Below, piece after piece: positions 44,354-56,972 of a stretch of 64,000 bases of DNA. A model generated the notes under the pieces. That model was not told where the DNA came from. It saw only the letters and a list, made by a program, of their open reading frames with translations, and searched no databases. Every line of letters starts with the position of its first letter. The stretch's first letter is position 1. The DNA is from Cladorhizidae sp. MBARI D1340-BT2. Its lineage: Eukaryota > Porifera > Demospongiae > Poecilosclerida > Cladorhizidae. The stretch is from the NCBI GenBank assembly GCA_028752905.1, contig JAQNBH010000004.1:6737173-6801172 (forward strand), written 5' to 3'. Made by a program: the position numbers and the translations under genes.

Positions 44354-45075
44354 CCCTTTCACCGCTGACTTTCCTGGACATTTTTCCTAACATTTAATCA
44401 ACAAAAAATGTTTATAATATATTTACTCATTTAGTTAGCATTTAGTAAACATTAGTCATAATAATTTAGGCATATAGCAATATATAGCGGTGGGTTTTTG
44501 ACAAAATTTGATCATATGATTCTATAGCCCAGTAATACAATGGTTTATTATGTTATTGAAATTCAACTATTTGAGAAAGAACATGCAAATACAAATATGT
44601 AGATACTTTAGCTAACCTGAGAAGGCTTCCTGATCAATTTCATTATAACTAGAGAGCTGGTCATAGCAAAAGGAAGAATCCTGAGGGTCTAAAGTAGGGT
44701 CAACTACAGCGGCTAAAGAATGCACTGCTGCACGATCAGAACTTGCATTTCCAAGGTAGCCACATATTTCTTCACCTTCTTCTTCCTCTGACTCATCCTC
44801 AGAGAGAGCAAAATCATCGCTAGAAACCAGGGAAAGTACTTCTTTAAGCGTTAAACATCCACTCATTTTTAGGTCGTCAAAACCGCGAACCGTCGGTAGT
44901 TGTACGTACTTTTCGCTAACTAATCGGGCGTTTCCGGATGTGATTTTTGGACGTCATATAGAGTAATAGTTGCTCTTTCCGGTGGTATGCAAATTATGAC
45001 TATAGGCCAAGCGATCGATTTATTAGCGATTTTTAAAGTCCATTACGCCATATGGCACTTACAGCGGTGAGAGGG
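44354..45075 (-). mobile_element. Short piggyBac element, private to unit B
   Basis: 722 bp between TTAA at 44350-44353 and 45076-45079, with inverted ends CCCTTTCACCGCTG and CCCTCTCACCGCTG. Units A (near 29595) and C (near 60620) have uninterrupted sequence at this spot. It retains only the first transposase exon, so it needs a transposase from elsewhere. Confidence 0.9.
44612..44866 (-). pseudogene. piggyBac transposase first exon in the unit B element
   Basis: Starts at the ATG at 44866 (MSGCLTLKEVLSLVSSDD), strongly acidic (EDESEEEEGEE), ending at a possible splice donor (CAG/GTTAGC near 44616). The layout resembles exon 1 of the larger piggyBac at 22716-22881, but the sequence is clearly different, so a related family is involved. 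The rest of the gene is deleted. Confidence 0.65.
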
Positions 45076-45179
45076 TTAATAGAACTTGGCAGATTTCTTT
45101 CAAGTGAAATAATTTTTTTAGGTGTCTTGTTATACAATAATGTACATGGCACAACTTGTCATGGCTATTTTGTCTATAG

Positions 45180-45371
45180 GTGGAAGTATGTTCTACACAT
45201 AACCAGCAAAAAACCCATCACAATGAGAAGTTTCAACACTTGGTCCTATTCTTAAACGATCAGCAGCAGAAGGTATTGCATGAAGCCCATGACATCAATG
45301 GTGCACATCAAGGTCAGGGCACGTCTTACACAGGACTATTATTGGACCACTATGGCAAAGGAGGTTTATAG
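45180..45371 (+). pseudogene. Integrase zinc-finger (H2C2-like) fragment, unit B
   Basis: Encodes QQKVLHEAHDINGAHQGQGT, then YTGLLLDHYGKGG, an integrase N-terminal pattern after a short loss against the zinc finger consensus. Homologous to 29640-29900 and 60718-60909. Nothing recognisable in 45372-45790. Confidence 0.45.
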
Positions 45372-45789
45372 TTGGGTAAGTATTGTACGTAATATCCTAA
45401 AAGCTGGTTGATAAGCTGGGATCTATATGGTCCTGTTTTTTGTTAAGTGCCTTATATGTTGAGATACATCATTAAACTCACCTGCCTGCCAACCCAAAGC
45501 CCACCCTCCTGTCCCTCCACACTTGATCCTTCTCCATGATAGTCACCAAATCTCCGTGCATATGTACTGTTCAGTGTGTGCTCTGCCAGAACTCCTGAAG
45601 GTTGGGAGGCTAATTCTCTAGCTCTCATGCACACAGGTACAGAAACAGTAGACAAACGAATAAAATATTATGCATGTGCTCTGTACCCTCGCTGGTATGT
45701 GGTTGCTGAGTTTTATATACTTTTATATAAGTGCCCATTTTGTTGCTGACTGATATAATAAGTGGCCCAGCTTGACAAGTGGTTGTTTT

Positions 45790-46276
45790 GTGGCATGCAT
45801 CTGACCATGGATTGTCACTACATGCAGCTGTCCATGGCTTGTCACTGCATGCAGCTGATCATGGCTTGTCACTGCATGCAGCTGTCCATGGCTTGTCACT
45901 GCATGCAGCTGACCATGGCTTGTCACCGCATGCAGCTTTCCATGGCTTGTCACTGCATGCAGCTGTCCATGGCTTGTCACTGCATGCAGCTTTCCATGGC
46001 TTGTCACTGCACGCAGCTGTCCATGGCTTGTCACTGCATGCAGCTTTCCATGGCTTGTCACTGCATGCAGGTGTCCATGCCTTGTCACTGCATGCAGCTT
46101 TCCATGCCTTCTGCATGCAGCTTCCCATGGCTTGTCACTGCATGCAGCTCTCCATGGCTTGTCACTGCATGCAGCCGTCCATGGCTTGTCACTGCATGCA
46201 GCTCTCCATGGCTTGTCACTGCATGCAGCTGTCCATGGCTTGTCACTGCATGCAGCTGTCCATGGCTTGTCATTGC
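45790..46276. repeat. 27-bp minisatellite, unit B
   Basis: About 18 copies of the unit seen at 30345-31036, with similar variant positions. The sequence beyond it (46277-47780) is the unit B version of 31037-32520 and holds no recognised gene. Confidence 0.95.
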
Positions 46277-47780
46277 TACACCAAAATGATCCTCAAAGCA
46301 GGGGATCTCTCATGACTAAACTTGCAAGGTGGTTCATCACTTCTTTTTTTAATATTTGTAAAATATATGTTAGGTTGGTCTAATTGAGGATGTTGGGCGG
46401 GAAGGACTAACAGTTAGATTAGGCTTCGTAGGAAATTGATAGTGTCAAGTGTTCTCGGAGCAGACACACAGAGACTAAGTCTCTCATCGAATTTCCTGAC
46501 AATTAGTGTGGGCAATCTGTGAATTTTTCAAATCCAGGTTTGCTCATAACATGTAATATATCAAAATGTTGCCTCATAAAACTACAGTCATTTTATTGTG
46601 TTTTTAGACTAGTCAGCAGTGCCAAAAGATGGAGAAGATTAAGACCATTGCATCAGAGCTACATCCTACCAAAGGAGGTCACTGATTTTATACTGCAATG
46701 TCTCATGCAAATCTCATGAACATATACGCTCAAACTCCCTTCATCCAGACACTCCACGTCGGGGAACGTCTGTCTACTAGGCACCCGCACAATACACAAT
46801 CAAGTCATGTGTATCACATGGTCCTCCAAAAAATCTTGTGAAGAAATGGCACGACACTGCAGCTCGGATGAGACAGGAATCACCGAGGCAAACACCATCA
46901 TTTCTAACTGTGTTCATGTTGTTGTCAGTCAGTGCACATGTGCAGCATGTACATATACACTGCATGTGCAGCATGTACAGCATGTACATGTATACTGCAT
47001 GTACAAAATTCAAGGCAAATCATCAATATTGGGGAAAATGTGGGGTGTGCGCAGATGTGGCTAGTTATGGACAAATAACTTAAAGATTGGAGACTCTGGG
47101 CATTGACATGATTGGCCCACTTGCAGCTACTGATAAATAGTACCGGCATTTTACGACATGACCTCCCACAAATTCAACAGAAATGCTTTCAACTGTTTTA
47201 GAAATATGTTCTTTATAACATATATATCAAAATTCTTAAGTAATCGAAGTGGTGGAATGTAATGAAAAATACTGAAATCGGTGATGCCATAATTTTCCAT
47301 TGTTAAAAAATGGATTTATGCATGTCTTCTTGTCTAATGTCCACACAAAGGGTTCAGTACTGCCCACAAACAACATAAACAGTGTTTTATGCAGTTGGAT
47401 GCAGTACAGTGCATGTGCATAAGGAAATACGAACCTCACACAAATTAAAAAAGAAAATCGGAAAATAAATTTTATTTCCTAAAATACCAACATCACTTGT
47501 ATACAAGGCAACATGAATTGCATATAAATGTTGGCTTGATAAAAAAGGAAAGACAACACACACACAAAGAGTGGTGATGGCTAGGGCAACATACCATTCA
47601 AAAGTGAAGAACAGCATGTTCGTTCCAATGCAATCCAATGTTTTATTTAGCCCAACGTTTCCATTGATTAACATTCATTTAAAACAAAAGTATGTAACTA
47701 GCAAAATAATAGTAAATGTTGGCACTGATGAACATAAACTCATGAAACATGTTACTTTATAGAAAACTTAACATTTCTGG

Positions 47781-48135
47781 TCAGTTGCCTGCATCATCAT
47801 CGTCATCACATGCAGCCTCACATGAATTTGCACACCCTGATCCTTTACAGTTGATACATGCAACAGAGCACTCAATGTCATGCTTCTTGCATGTGCACCT
47901 CAGGCTGCTGCAGTCTGTCTTGCAGGTGCATATGATGACCTGTGGAGCTGGTGGTATAAGTCAGTTTGGACAGGGACAAGCCCTCCATCACTTTTTCCCA
48001 TCCCCATTCTTGTGGCAGGAGTTCATCTACGGTTTCCTTCCACTGCTGCACCTGGTAGTAGACACAAAGACTGTGGTACTTTGCTGCTGCTGATAAAATT
48101 AATGGAAAAATCATTCCCATGGAAGTTGATGACAC
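47781..48135 (-). pseudogene. CXC (tesmin/TSO1-like) domain ORF, unit B
   Basis: Copy of 32520-32872, with the same cysteine-rich segment at 47781-47930 and LLPQEWGWEKVMEGLSLSKL further up. An extra TA near 47955 changes the frame relationship between the two parts. Function unknown beyond the zinc/DNA-binding type of domain. Confidence 0.5.
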
Positions 48136-49975
48136 AGGGGCAGCAGTGACTATTCATCTCAGAGGAAACCTGGAGATTCCTGTTTCCAAAGTTACCTCTC
48201 CGCGAGTCAAAGGTTGCAATGAAGACATACACGGCAGAAACCTTATCTGTTGTGGGTGAACGTGAAGTTAATGTCGAATACAATGGCCAGAGAAAATTGC
48301 TAGTAGTGACCATTGTCAAAGGAAGAGGACCCAGTTTATTGGGAAAATTGTCAAAGGAAGAGGACCCAGTTTATTGGGAAGGAACTGGTTGAAGTCATCG
48401 TGTCTGAACTGGCACCAAATTTCCAGCATAAATGCAGACAACTAGTTAGACAACCTCCTTATGGAATATGAGGAAATTTCAAGAGAAGACCGTCCACACT
48501 TACCAAGAAACTTTGCAGCTCAAGGAAGGGGCTAGTCCCAAGTTCTTCAGACCTAGAAGTGTTCCCTTTGCTATTAGAGGAGCCGTAGGAGAAGAGTTGG
48601 GTTGGCTTGAGGAAGGAATTATTGGGAAGGTGTCATTCGGAGTGGGCAGCACCAATTGTGGATCCACCCAAGAAAGATGGAAGATTCAGGATTTGCAGGG
48701 ATTATAAGGTAGCTGTCCTCGAAACTGATCAACATCCTTTACCGAAGCCGGAGGAGCTATTTGCTACCCTCGCAAGGTGTTCCAAGCTCACGAACCTGGA
48801 TCTGTCGCAGGCGTATACGCAGATACTCTGGAATGACAAATCAGCTCAGTATGTTTTACTATTAATACCCACAACGGTCTGTATAAGTACAAGAGGTTAC
48901 CTTATGGAATGGTATCCCCTCCTGCCATTTTCCAGAAATTTATGGTATCAATGTTACAGGGGATTCCTAATGTGGGTGTGTGTACATTGATGATATTCTC
49001 ATCACTGGGAAAACTTATGCTGAGTATTTAGCCACCCTTAGCAAAGTTAAAAGAGCATGGCCGTAGAATGAAAAGGCCAAAGTGCAATTTTTTTGCGACC
49101 TTCAGTCGATTATTTGGAGCACACCATAGACAAGCAAGGTCTCCATGCTACACCTGACAAGGTGGATGTTGTTATGAATGCTCCCCGTGCCAAGGATGTC
49201 TCAGAATTACGAGCCTTTCTAGACCTACTGAATTATTATGGCAAATTTTTGCCTGGCCTAGCTGGTAAACTTTACCCTCTGAATGGCTTACTCAGGAAGC
49301 ATGCAAGTTGGAAATGGGGTAATCCTGTGAAAGAGCATTCAATTGGGCTAAACAAAACAAGCATTGAGTTCAGCCCAGGGCCTGGTTCATTACAATCCAG
49401 AATTACTCATTAATTTGGCAGCTGATGCCGCCTCTATCACATATTCTGCCAGATGGAACAGAACATCCTGTTGCTTATGCCTCCATAACCCTTTGTTTGT
49501 GCTAGTGAGAAACATTATTCTCAAATGGAGAAAAAAGCCTTGGCTTTGATCTTTGCAGTGCAGTACATCTATGGCAGACAGTTTACATTGGTGACAGACC
49601 ACAAACCTCTCCTGGCTATCTTAGGCCCTATCCCTCCCTTGTCCTATAGGGGATGCAGAGGTGGGTATTTTTACTATCAGCCTACACCTATGAGATCCTA
49701 TTCAAGCCAACCACATTACTCTGCAATGCAGATGGTATTCCTAGACTGCCAATACAACAACACACTTCTCGTAGTCACAAGGAAGAAGTACCTGAGGTCA
49801 CTTTTTTCAATATTGCAATGCTACCTATTTCTGCACAACATTATTAAGAGAGTAGCCATGTCTGACCCAGTCCTTTCCAAGTGTTTAGATACATCAAGAA
49901 TGGTTGGCCATTGCACTTACCACAGGAGAGTCTCATACCCTGGGGGAGGCACCGTAATGTCTTTCTCTACACCTG
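48110..49975 (+). pseudogene. Gypsy-3 protease, reverse transcriptase and RNase H, unit B
   Basis: The longest Gypsy-3 pol stretch. The protease DTGAAVTIHL near 48127-48155 is followed by a 30-bp internal duplication near 48340. RT has SEWAAPIVDPPKKDGRF near 48630 and LDLSQAYTQI near 48800. The RT connection is at 49093-49290 (VDYLEHTIDKQGLHATPDKV, LRAFLDLLNYYGKFLPGL). RNase H is at 49525-49625 (MEKKALALIFAVQYIYGRQF, VTDHKPLLAIL). Scattered shifts and stops make it inactive. Confidence 0.8.
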
Positions 49976-50514
49976 AAACCACCGAAATTTGAACGCATAT
50001 TATTAGTCATAACTGCCCACCCCTTTTTCTGTGAAGATACTTTTGATACCAACTTGTTGCTCGTCCTGTGTGCTTTAAGATGATATGCCTTAGAAGTTAC
50101 ATCCAGGGTCACTCCAAAAATTGTACCCCCCAAACTGTGGCAAGGATAATTCCCAAGTGCCTGGTCTACAGATGCCCCAATTTGGATTGTAGCTTACCAA
50201 GACATTTAGCTGTGATATAACGGTGGCATATTTATCAACACATCTCATGTTCATTAGTAGGCATTTCATTTCCAACCACGCAAAATAGCAAAATACACGC
50301 AAAATCTGTGACGTTCACCTCTTCTAATCACCATAACTCGGTAATGCTTCAAGTAAAAAAAGAATTGAAATCGTCATATCACAGAGCACTAAAAGAGCTC
50401 TCAAATGAACTCTCAAATATTAAAGCTGAGTCAAGTGTGGCAAAGTCATGTTTGTCACAAAATCAGGACAATAAATCAGAACAATATAGATTTTCAAAAT
50501 TTCTGGGAATATGT

Positions 50515-51515
50515 AAAGAGGGGCATGCATTTTTTGGAGAGTAAACCACATGTATTATCCCCCTTTTCCCCTTCTTGTGGTTATATACCACTTTATAACT
50601 CCATAGATTCCGTAAACTTCATGGTATGGATTTGATATATAGCTCAAAAGATAGGTCTCTCTTTGTGCTCTCTAAAAAATTGCATAGATATAACTATAGC
50701 CAAGTTACGGGAGCTACAAGTGGAGGGAACCTCAAAATCCTGAATGCCTGAATTGGCCGCATAAATATCTCCAGAGTGCCAGATGCAAGAGAGTCACCAG
50801 TGGCTAGAGGAAGCTCTACTCTATGCAATGAGTGTTTTCATTGGGCGTTAAAATCGAAGTATGTGGTCAAGTGCGCGGGTGGAAAATGAATTTCGTTAAT
50901 AATCCATAAAACTCGTTTTCCACCCGCGTGCTTGAACATAATTTTTGTGCCATTTTTTTGGCAAATGCCACCATTTTGTACTAAATTCCTGCCATGAACT
51001 TGCAACATTGGTAGCACTGAAATGTGTAATAGTGATTTGAGACCACATGTGATTTGAGACCACATTGTTAGAGCTTGCCAATTTGGAATACAGCTGTCAT
51101 GGCCAGTGTGGGTACTATTGCGATCGCCTCCATATCCAAAAATGTTCATAGGGTATCAATCTCCAATTTTGGTGCTTTTATTAAAAAATGCACAATAGCG
51201 CCATTTTGTAAACTGCTGCGGCCAGCATGGATACAATTCTGAGCGCCTCCATATTCATTACCAATTTTGGTGCTTTTACCAAAAAAAATGCACAATATAT
51301 TTGGTATGCTGCTGCACTATAGTGCGTTGAAATTAGCACCACTGGCTAGACGAAGCTCTACTCTATTCAATGAGTGTTTTCATTAGGCGTTAAATTGGAA
51401 GTATGTGGTCAAGCACGCAGGTGAAAAATGAATTTCGTTAATAATCATTTTCCACCCACGTGCTTGACCACGTACTTACATTTTAGCGCCTAATGAAAAC
51501 ACTCATTGCAATTTT
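50515..51515. repeat. Foldback element, left arm and inner palindromes, unit B
   Basis: Counterpart of 34047-35090, with the 18-bp GTGATTTGAGACCACAT repeat present twice (near 51030-51066) rather than three times. The sequence 49976-50515 before it contains no recognised gene. Confidence 0.7.
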
Positions 51516-51584
51516 TTTTTAACTCGACAATATAATTATCATGATAACCAAACCAAAAAATTAGACTAGTCAGTGAATTGTGCC

Positions 51585-52450
51585 TCAGAAATCACCAGGT
51601 CCACTGGCGGCGACAGTTGCCTGATAGCTGCTGAGTGCGAGCCTCATATTATGCACTGGATGGAAGAGCGAAGGAGGGCAAATGAGAGTGGTAGCCCATC
51701 CACCAGGTGACCTACTGAGTGTGAGCCTCATATGCACTGGATGGAAGGGCGAAGGAGGGCAAATGAGAGTGAGCATCTCAGCCAAGAGGTTCTGTTGTAT
51801 GATTGACTCTTCTGGGCCATCATAGGGGCAAGCCTCTTGTAACAAACTGTGGCAGCAGCACCCATTCCCCCAGTGAGGGATAAAACTAAAGGAGTGAAAG
51901 TATATACCATGCTCTATCTCTCGTGTGCGTTGGTCATAGGCTCGTTTCTTGATGTTCTCATGTTTATGGTAGCAGCTGGAGATTCTTGATGAGGCGTGAG
52001 GATTAAACACTCGAACATCAAAAAAAGCTCTTTCATGCCGTCCTCCCCAAAATCCATTAGCTGCGACATCTAGTCTAGCGACATCTACAGTGAAGGCAGA
52101 TGCACCAGGAGCCTTGCCAGTGACCGGCTGTTGGGTGAGGCACAGTACATTACATCGTGACAAACCTCTGCCATCAAGTTAGCAGTAAGGTCCCACACTT
52201 CATTGTGCTGCAGGGTGGGGAAACCTCCGTTGGGGCAGGATAGAGTGTGCTGCACTGTGAAGGGAGTGCCACAGGTACAATGAGCTGGAGTGTTGAGGTT
52301 TGGCCAGAGTGCCAGAGCATCCCAAAAGGCACCCTTGTGGAGAGAAAATCCAAATTCTTCAGCTTTAGGCACCCTTCTCTTGTGCCAAATCCATGCACAT
52401 TGCAAGGTCTCTGGAACCATATTCCGAAAAGATGCCGCTTTAGAGTAGGG
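51585..52450 (-). pseudogene. Retroelement C-terminal fragment, unit B
   Basis: Counterpart of 35162-35990. The Cys/His motif (CTCGTPFTVQHTLSC) and DVARLDVAANGFW are kept. It has a roughly 80-bp tandem duplication near 51650-51770 (GATGGAAGAGCGAAGGAGGG repeated) and lacks about 25 bp around the SSWLTSLP segment, shifting the frame. Confidence 0.55.
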
Positions 52451-52453
52451 CTT

Positions 52454-54452
52454 CAGGGCAGATCCAGGGGGGGGGGGGGGGGGGGGGGGTTTGGGGGTTT
52501 AAACTCCTCCTTCAGTCTATAAATGTATGATTTTCTTTAATGAACACATTACATGTGCTTAAGCTTAAATACTTTCTTGGTCTATTTAGTGTAAGGACAA
52601 GAACTTTTTGCATGTAGGACTAGCAAATCTGTATAATATAGTTGGGTAGAGTGCAATGTGGTTGGTGGTCTTAGGCTAGCAACCACATGATGAATGTGCT
52701 GTGGCAATTGTCAACCACATGGTTTAATATGTGCTACAGTATCAGATCAGATCAGAACTCAGAGGGTAAAAATGAAGAGACTACGTCAGTGTTCCTTGTC
52801 ATCCTTTGGAGTTACTTCTGGCTCTGAACATGACCATTCCATAAGTGATAGTTTGTCACCTAAGAGACTACATCAGTGCTCTTTTTCTTCTGGAGATACT
52901 TCAGGACCAGATCAAGAGGTAACAAAATAGCATTTCTGGCCCTGCTCATGCCAGTTCAGATATTGAATTGGATTTAGTGGGATGTGAGGTTATCATGAGA
53001 CCTTAAGAAGGTGTTAAAGAAACTGACATTGTGCCATTCCTTCAGTTTCTAATGATGCTAGTTCTTTGCAAACAGCTTTCATGGAAACGGGAAGTAGAAG
53101 TACAGGTATCAATGATATTGGACTTGTTGCTTCTGATAGTATACCAATCAGTTCCTTGTCAGATTGTGACAAACATGAATATTTGAAGAGTGAAGGTAAA
53201 CATTCAAAGTTTGCAACCTTTGAAGTGATAAAGAAGGGAAAGCAGAAGTCATGGCTAAAAAAGTTCGAATGCTTGTCATATTCACCCTCAGATGAAGGAG
53301 GTTACTGTAAATATTGTGTACTGTTTGGACAAATTACGAAGGGTTATTTGGGAATTCTAGTGAAAAAACTTTTCAAAAATTTCAGCAAAGCAAATGGTAA
53401 AAATGATATTATTTAACTAATCATGGGGATTTTCATATCACCAAGATGCTTTACATACTAAATTATTCCTGACGACATTAAAAAAATCTAGAAACCATAA
53501 TAGATTGTCAAATCCCGAAAATGTCTAACACAACCTCCAACCGAAATAAACACATCCTCTCAGCTATTGTTGATGCTGTTAAATTTTGCAGCATGCAGGG
53601 GCTTCCTATGCAGGGCTATAGAGAGAGCATGACATCAAATCATTCTGCAAATAGAGGTAACTTTCTAGCTTTGCTCGAATATGTTGCCAAGTATACGATC
53701 CAATAATAAGGATCATCTTCAACTAACCAGCTAAAGTAATACAAAATGAAATTATAAGTATTATGCAGATTTATTGCGTGAAAAGCTTTTAAGTCCATTA
53801 AAAACCTCAAAATATTACAGCATTATGGCTGACGAGGTCACAGACACAAGCATGCAAATCAGGAAATTTTGTTGATCTTGGTCAAGCTCAGCCGCATATC
53901 CATGAAATATTTTTGGACTTTCTCTACCTCGAAAGGGCTACTGGAGAAAACATTGCTGCTGGTATTATTGATCTTCTCAATAAGCATGGTATTGAAGTTG
54001 ACGATATGAGAGGACAGTTATATGATGGAGCTTCAGCAATAGCTGGCACAAGAAGAGGGAGCTGGCACAAGAAGAGGGACTCAGGCTTTTATCAAGAAGA
54101 AGAATGCACTTGCTTTGTACACTCGTTGTCACTCAAATTTGGCTGTAGCTAAATCATGCTCTGTGCCTGATATTCGAAATACTCATAAATGAAGTGTATC
54201 TCTATTTTAATCTGATTGTTGAGTTAATTTTGTACACTTTTGCTCCAGAAAATAGAGTGCATAAACTGAAGGGTCTATGTAAAACTAGGTGGACAGAAAG
54301 GCATGAATGTCTAGAACTATTTCTCTCTCTTTATCAACATGTATGGATCCGATGCCATGTTACATTTTGATGAGTACCCTCAATTGCAAACTCATGTCCA
54401 AGAATAACCCCCCCCCCCCCCCTCCCTTACTGATACTCTAGATCTGCCCCTG
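52454..54452 (+). mobile_element. ZMYM-type hAT element, unit B
   Basis: Inverted ends CAGGGCAGATC / GATCTGCCCCTG, a 23-G run at 52467-52489 and a C-run at 54408-54422. Flanks AGTAGGGCTTC and GGGCTTCCTCT duplicate GGGCTTC, whose single-copy form is in the foldback at about 20087-20100. It lacks the LINE insertion of unit A. Confidence 0.8.
52771..54370 (+). pseudogene. hAT transposase (TTF-finger/DUF4371 type), unit B
   Basis: From the ATG near 52771 (MKRLRQCSLSSFGV). Finger region near 53250-53330 (WLKKFECLSYSPS, YCKYCVLFGQ) and LGILVKKLFKNFSKA. A segment lost in A (MSNTTSNRNKHILSAIVDAV) lies at 53521-53600. First catalytic region MADEVTDTSMQIRKF near 53826, then DFLYLERATGENIAAGIIDL and DDMRGQLYDGASAIAGTRRG near 53913-54060, where a 21-bp-type duplication (GCTGGCACAAGAAGAGGGA) occurs. 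Stops and shifts throughout. Confidence 0.72.
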
Positions 54453-54464
54453 GGCTTCCTCTAC

Positions 54465-54750
54465 TACTGGTACTAATTTCAACTCTCTAGCACTTGGCAT
54501 CCTGGAGATATTTTTAAGCGGCGAATTCAGGCATTCAGGTTTTGAAGTTCCCTCCACTTTAGGTCTAGTAACTTGGCTAAAGTTATACTCATGAAAAATA
54601 TTTTAGTATCAAAAGAGAGCACACTGAGAGACCTATCTTTTGAGCTACATATTAAGTCCATATCATGAAGTCTACAGAATCTATGGAGCACTAAAGTTGT
54701 AACCACAAGTTAAAAATATATATAAAATAATGCCACTCTCCCCACCTTAG
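54465..54750. repeat. Foldback element, right arm, unit B
   Basis: Counterpart of 38205-38497, ending AATGCCACTCTCCCCACC just before the pogo-like sequence. Confidence 0.75.
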
Positions 54751-55990
54751 TCATGCTGTTACTGAGAGGAATATGAACACTTGAAGCAGCTGGAGAAAGT
54801 AAAGATTCCAGAACAAGTTCAGAAATTGCCACATAGTTTGAGGGGCAGGGCTTTAAAACTTGGACAGTATGATGCTACAGTGGAAGAGTACATTCATAGC
54901 CTTAGGGTTGCTGGTGGAATTGTCAACCGCTCTATTGTTATTTCAGCTGCAAAGGGAATTGTTGGTCACCTAGCTCCTTCTCGTCTTCAAGAACATGGTG
55001 GGGACATTGAAAAAGTGTGGGCTCAATCCTTCCTTGGATGGCTAGGCTATGTTCGTAGGAAGGGGACCGAAGCTGCCAGAAAACTTCCTGAAAATTTTGA
55101 TGAGGTCAAGTCAGAGTTTTTCAGTCGAAGGTGATTTGTTTGTTCCACCACAGTTAATCTTCAAACTAATGCAAAGTATGTTCCAGTGAGTGAATGGACT
55201 TCGGCTAAAAAAGGCTCAAAACAGGTCCCAATTGTTGAGGTCAAGTCAGAGTTTTTCAGTCATGCAAGTGAAATATGTAAAGAAGGTGATTTGTTTGTTC
55301 CACCACAGTTAATCTTCAAACTAATGCAAAGTATGTTCCAGTGAGTGAATGGACTTCGGCTAAAAAAGGCTCAAAACAGGTCCCAATTGTTGCAATTGAT
55401 GATGAAAGAGAAATGACTGTACTTTTAAGCTGTACACTGAGTGGAGAGCTCTTACCTCCACAACTTATATATGCTAGATGCACTCCACGCAGCCATCCTT
55501 CTGTATGCTTTCCAAATGGTTGGAATATTACCCATAGTGAGAATCACTGGTCAACAGAAGTAACAATGATTGAATATTTGGAAAAGATTATCGTGCCTTA
55601 TGTTAAAGAAGAGACTCGTAAATCCAATGAACTCCCAGATGATTTTACAGCCATTTATATCTTTGAGATTTTTGCAGCACATAATTATGTGCCAACGAGT
55701 GCTAAATCTTCTTACAGTTCATCATATCAAATTTACATTTATACGAACTCCAGCCTCTAGAGTCTAGACCTAACTGTAAATGATTGTTTAAGAAGGAGCT
55801 CCGATCATGCTTTTCATCTTGGTAAGCTACAGAAGTTACTTATTGGATGCTGGAAAAGAAGTACAATGAATAAAGATTGACCTTCGCATTTCTCTTCTCA
55901 AGTATATTCATGCCCACTGGTTAATTGATGTACGATAAGAATGCAGAAAATCTTATACAAGCAGGTTTTGACAAAGCTGGAATAACATCA
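54750..55990 (+). pseudogene. pogo-like DDE transposase, unit B
   Basis: Better preserved than in A at the C-terminus. DNA-binding part at 54781-55134 (KIPEQVQKLPHSLRGRALKL, EEYIHSLRVAGGIVNRSIVI, KGTEAARKLPENFDEVK). DDE part at 55341-55740 (VAIDDEREMTVLLSCTLSGE, HSENHWSTEVTMIEYLEK). An end with ENLIQAGFDKAGIT lies near 55945-55985, typical for pogo/Tigger C-termini. A tandem duplication at 55102-55392 breaks it. Confidence 0.75.
55102..55392 (+). repeat. Tandem duplication inside the pogo-like gene, unit B
   Basis: Two copies of a segment starting GAGGTCAAGTCAGAGTTTTT (55102 and 55237) and ending CAGGTCCCAATTGTT. The first is about 135 bp, the second about 156 bp because the first lacks CATGCAAGTGAAATATGTAA and a few neighbouring bases. 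Not seen in unit A. Confidence 0.85.
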
Positions 55991-56329
55991 TGTCTGAAGA
56001 TTACTAGTACTTCATGCTAATGCCACATTGCCAAATTATTTACCGACTAATATTATATATAATAATATTATGATATAATAATATTATGATTTGATCAAAT
56101 TAATGCAAAATATATTCCAGTGAGTGAATGGACTTCGGTTAAAGAAGGCTCAAAACAGGTCCCAATTGTTGCAATTGATGATGAAAGAGAAATGACTGTA
56201 CTTTTAAGCTGTACACTGGGTGGAGAGCTCTTATCTCCACAACTTATTTATGCTGGACGCACTCCACGCAGCCATTATTTTGCTAAGTATTTTGCCTGCT
56301 AAAATAATGTGTTACCTCTGCAATAGATT

Positions 56330-56880
56330 GGATAATTTCCTATTCATGTCCCAAGTAGCACCTCACGCTACTACTGGAACTACTCCATGTTCATTTATTC
56401 CTAGGTCAAGATGTCAGGACTTGACTACATCTGCTAGCACAGATGGAGTCTAAAGTGCTTGGGAAACAAGCTGGCCAGAAGTTACACCATGACCGATGAG
56501 TGGAACTTAGATAGTTTCATGTTTGCCAAGAAGTCACGTATGCAATGTACACCCTGGTGCAAAGTATGTATCCGGAGTGATTTTGTTTAGACAAGGACCT
56601 TTGAGTTACATGGTTTCAGTCCATGATGGCATCATCTGGCATAGGCATGTCGATCACCTCAAACCATTAGAGCCAAGTCCCAATGGAGACCGAACCCCTG
56701 ATGATTCCATTGGAACTTGACTTACCTGCTGATGATGAAGATTTCGTTACATTTGCTCCATCTCTCGGAGCTGACATTCCAGTATACTGACTGTTGTTGG
56801 ACCACCTCCAACTACTACGCTACCTAGGATATACCAAACGAGAGCTCGAAATCCACCCGTGTGGTATGGACCTGTGGTAA
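56330..56880 (+). pseudogene. Gypsy-3 integrase C-terminus, unit B
   Basis: Counterpart of 40080-40660 (QVAPHATTGTTPCSFIPRSR, GAKYVSGVILFRQGPLSYMV, VDHLKPLEPSP). The catalytic D-35-E part present in A is deleted between 56300 and 56315. Confidence 0.7.
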
Positions 56881-56972
56881 TACACTTACTCCTCATTATG
56901 CTGCAATGCTAGTGTTGTAGTCATTTATTCATTTTTTGTGTAGCTTCACCCTTTAATCTTAGTGGGGAGGAA

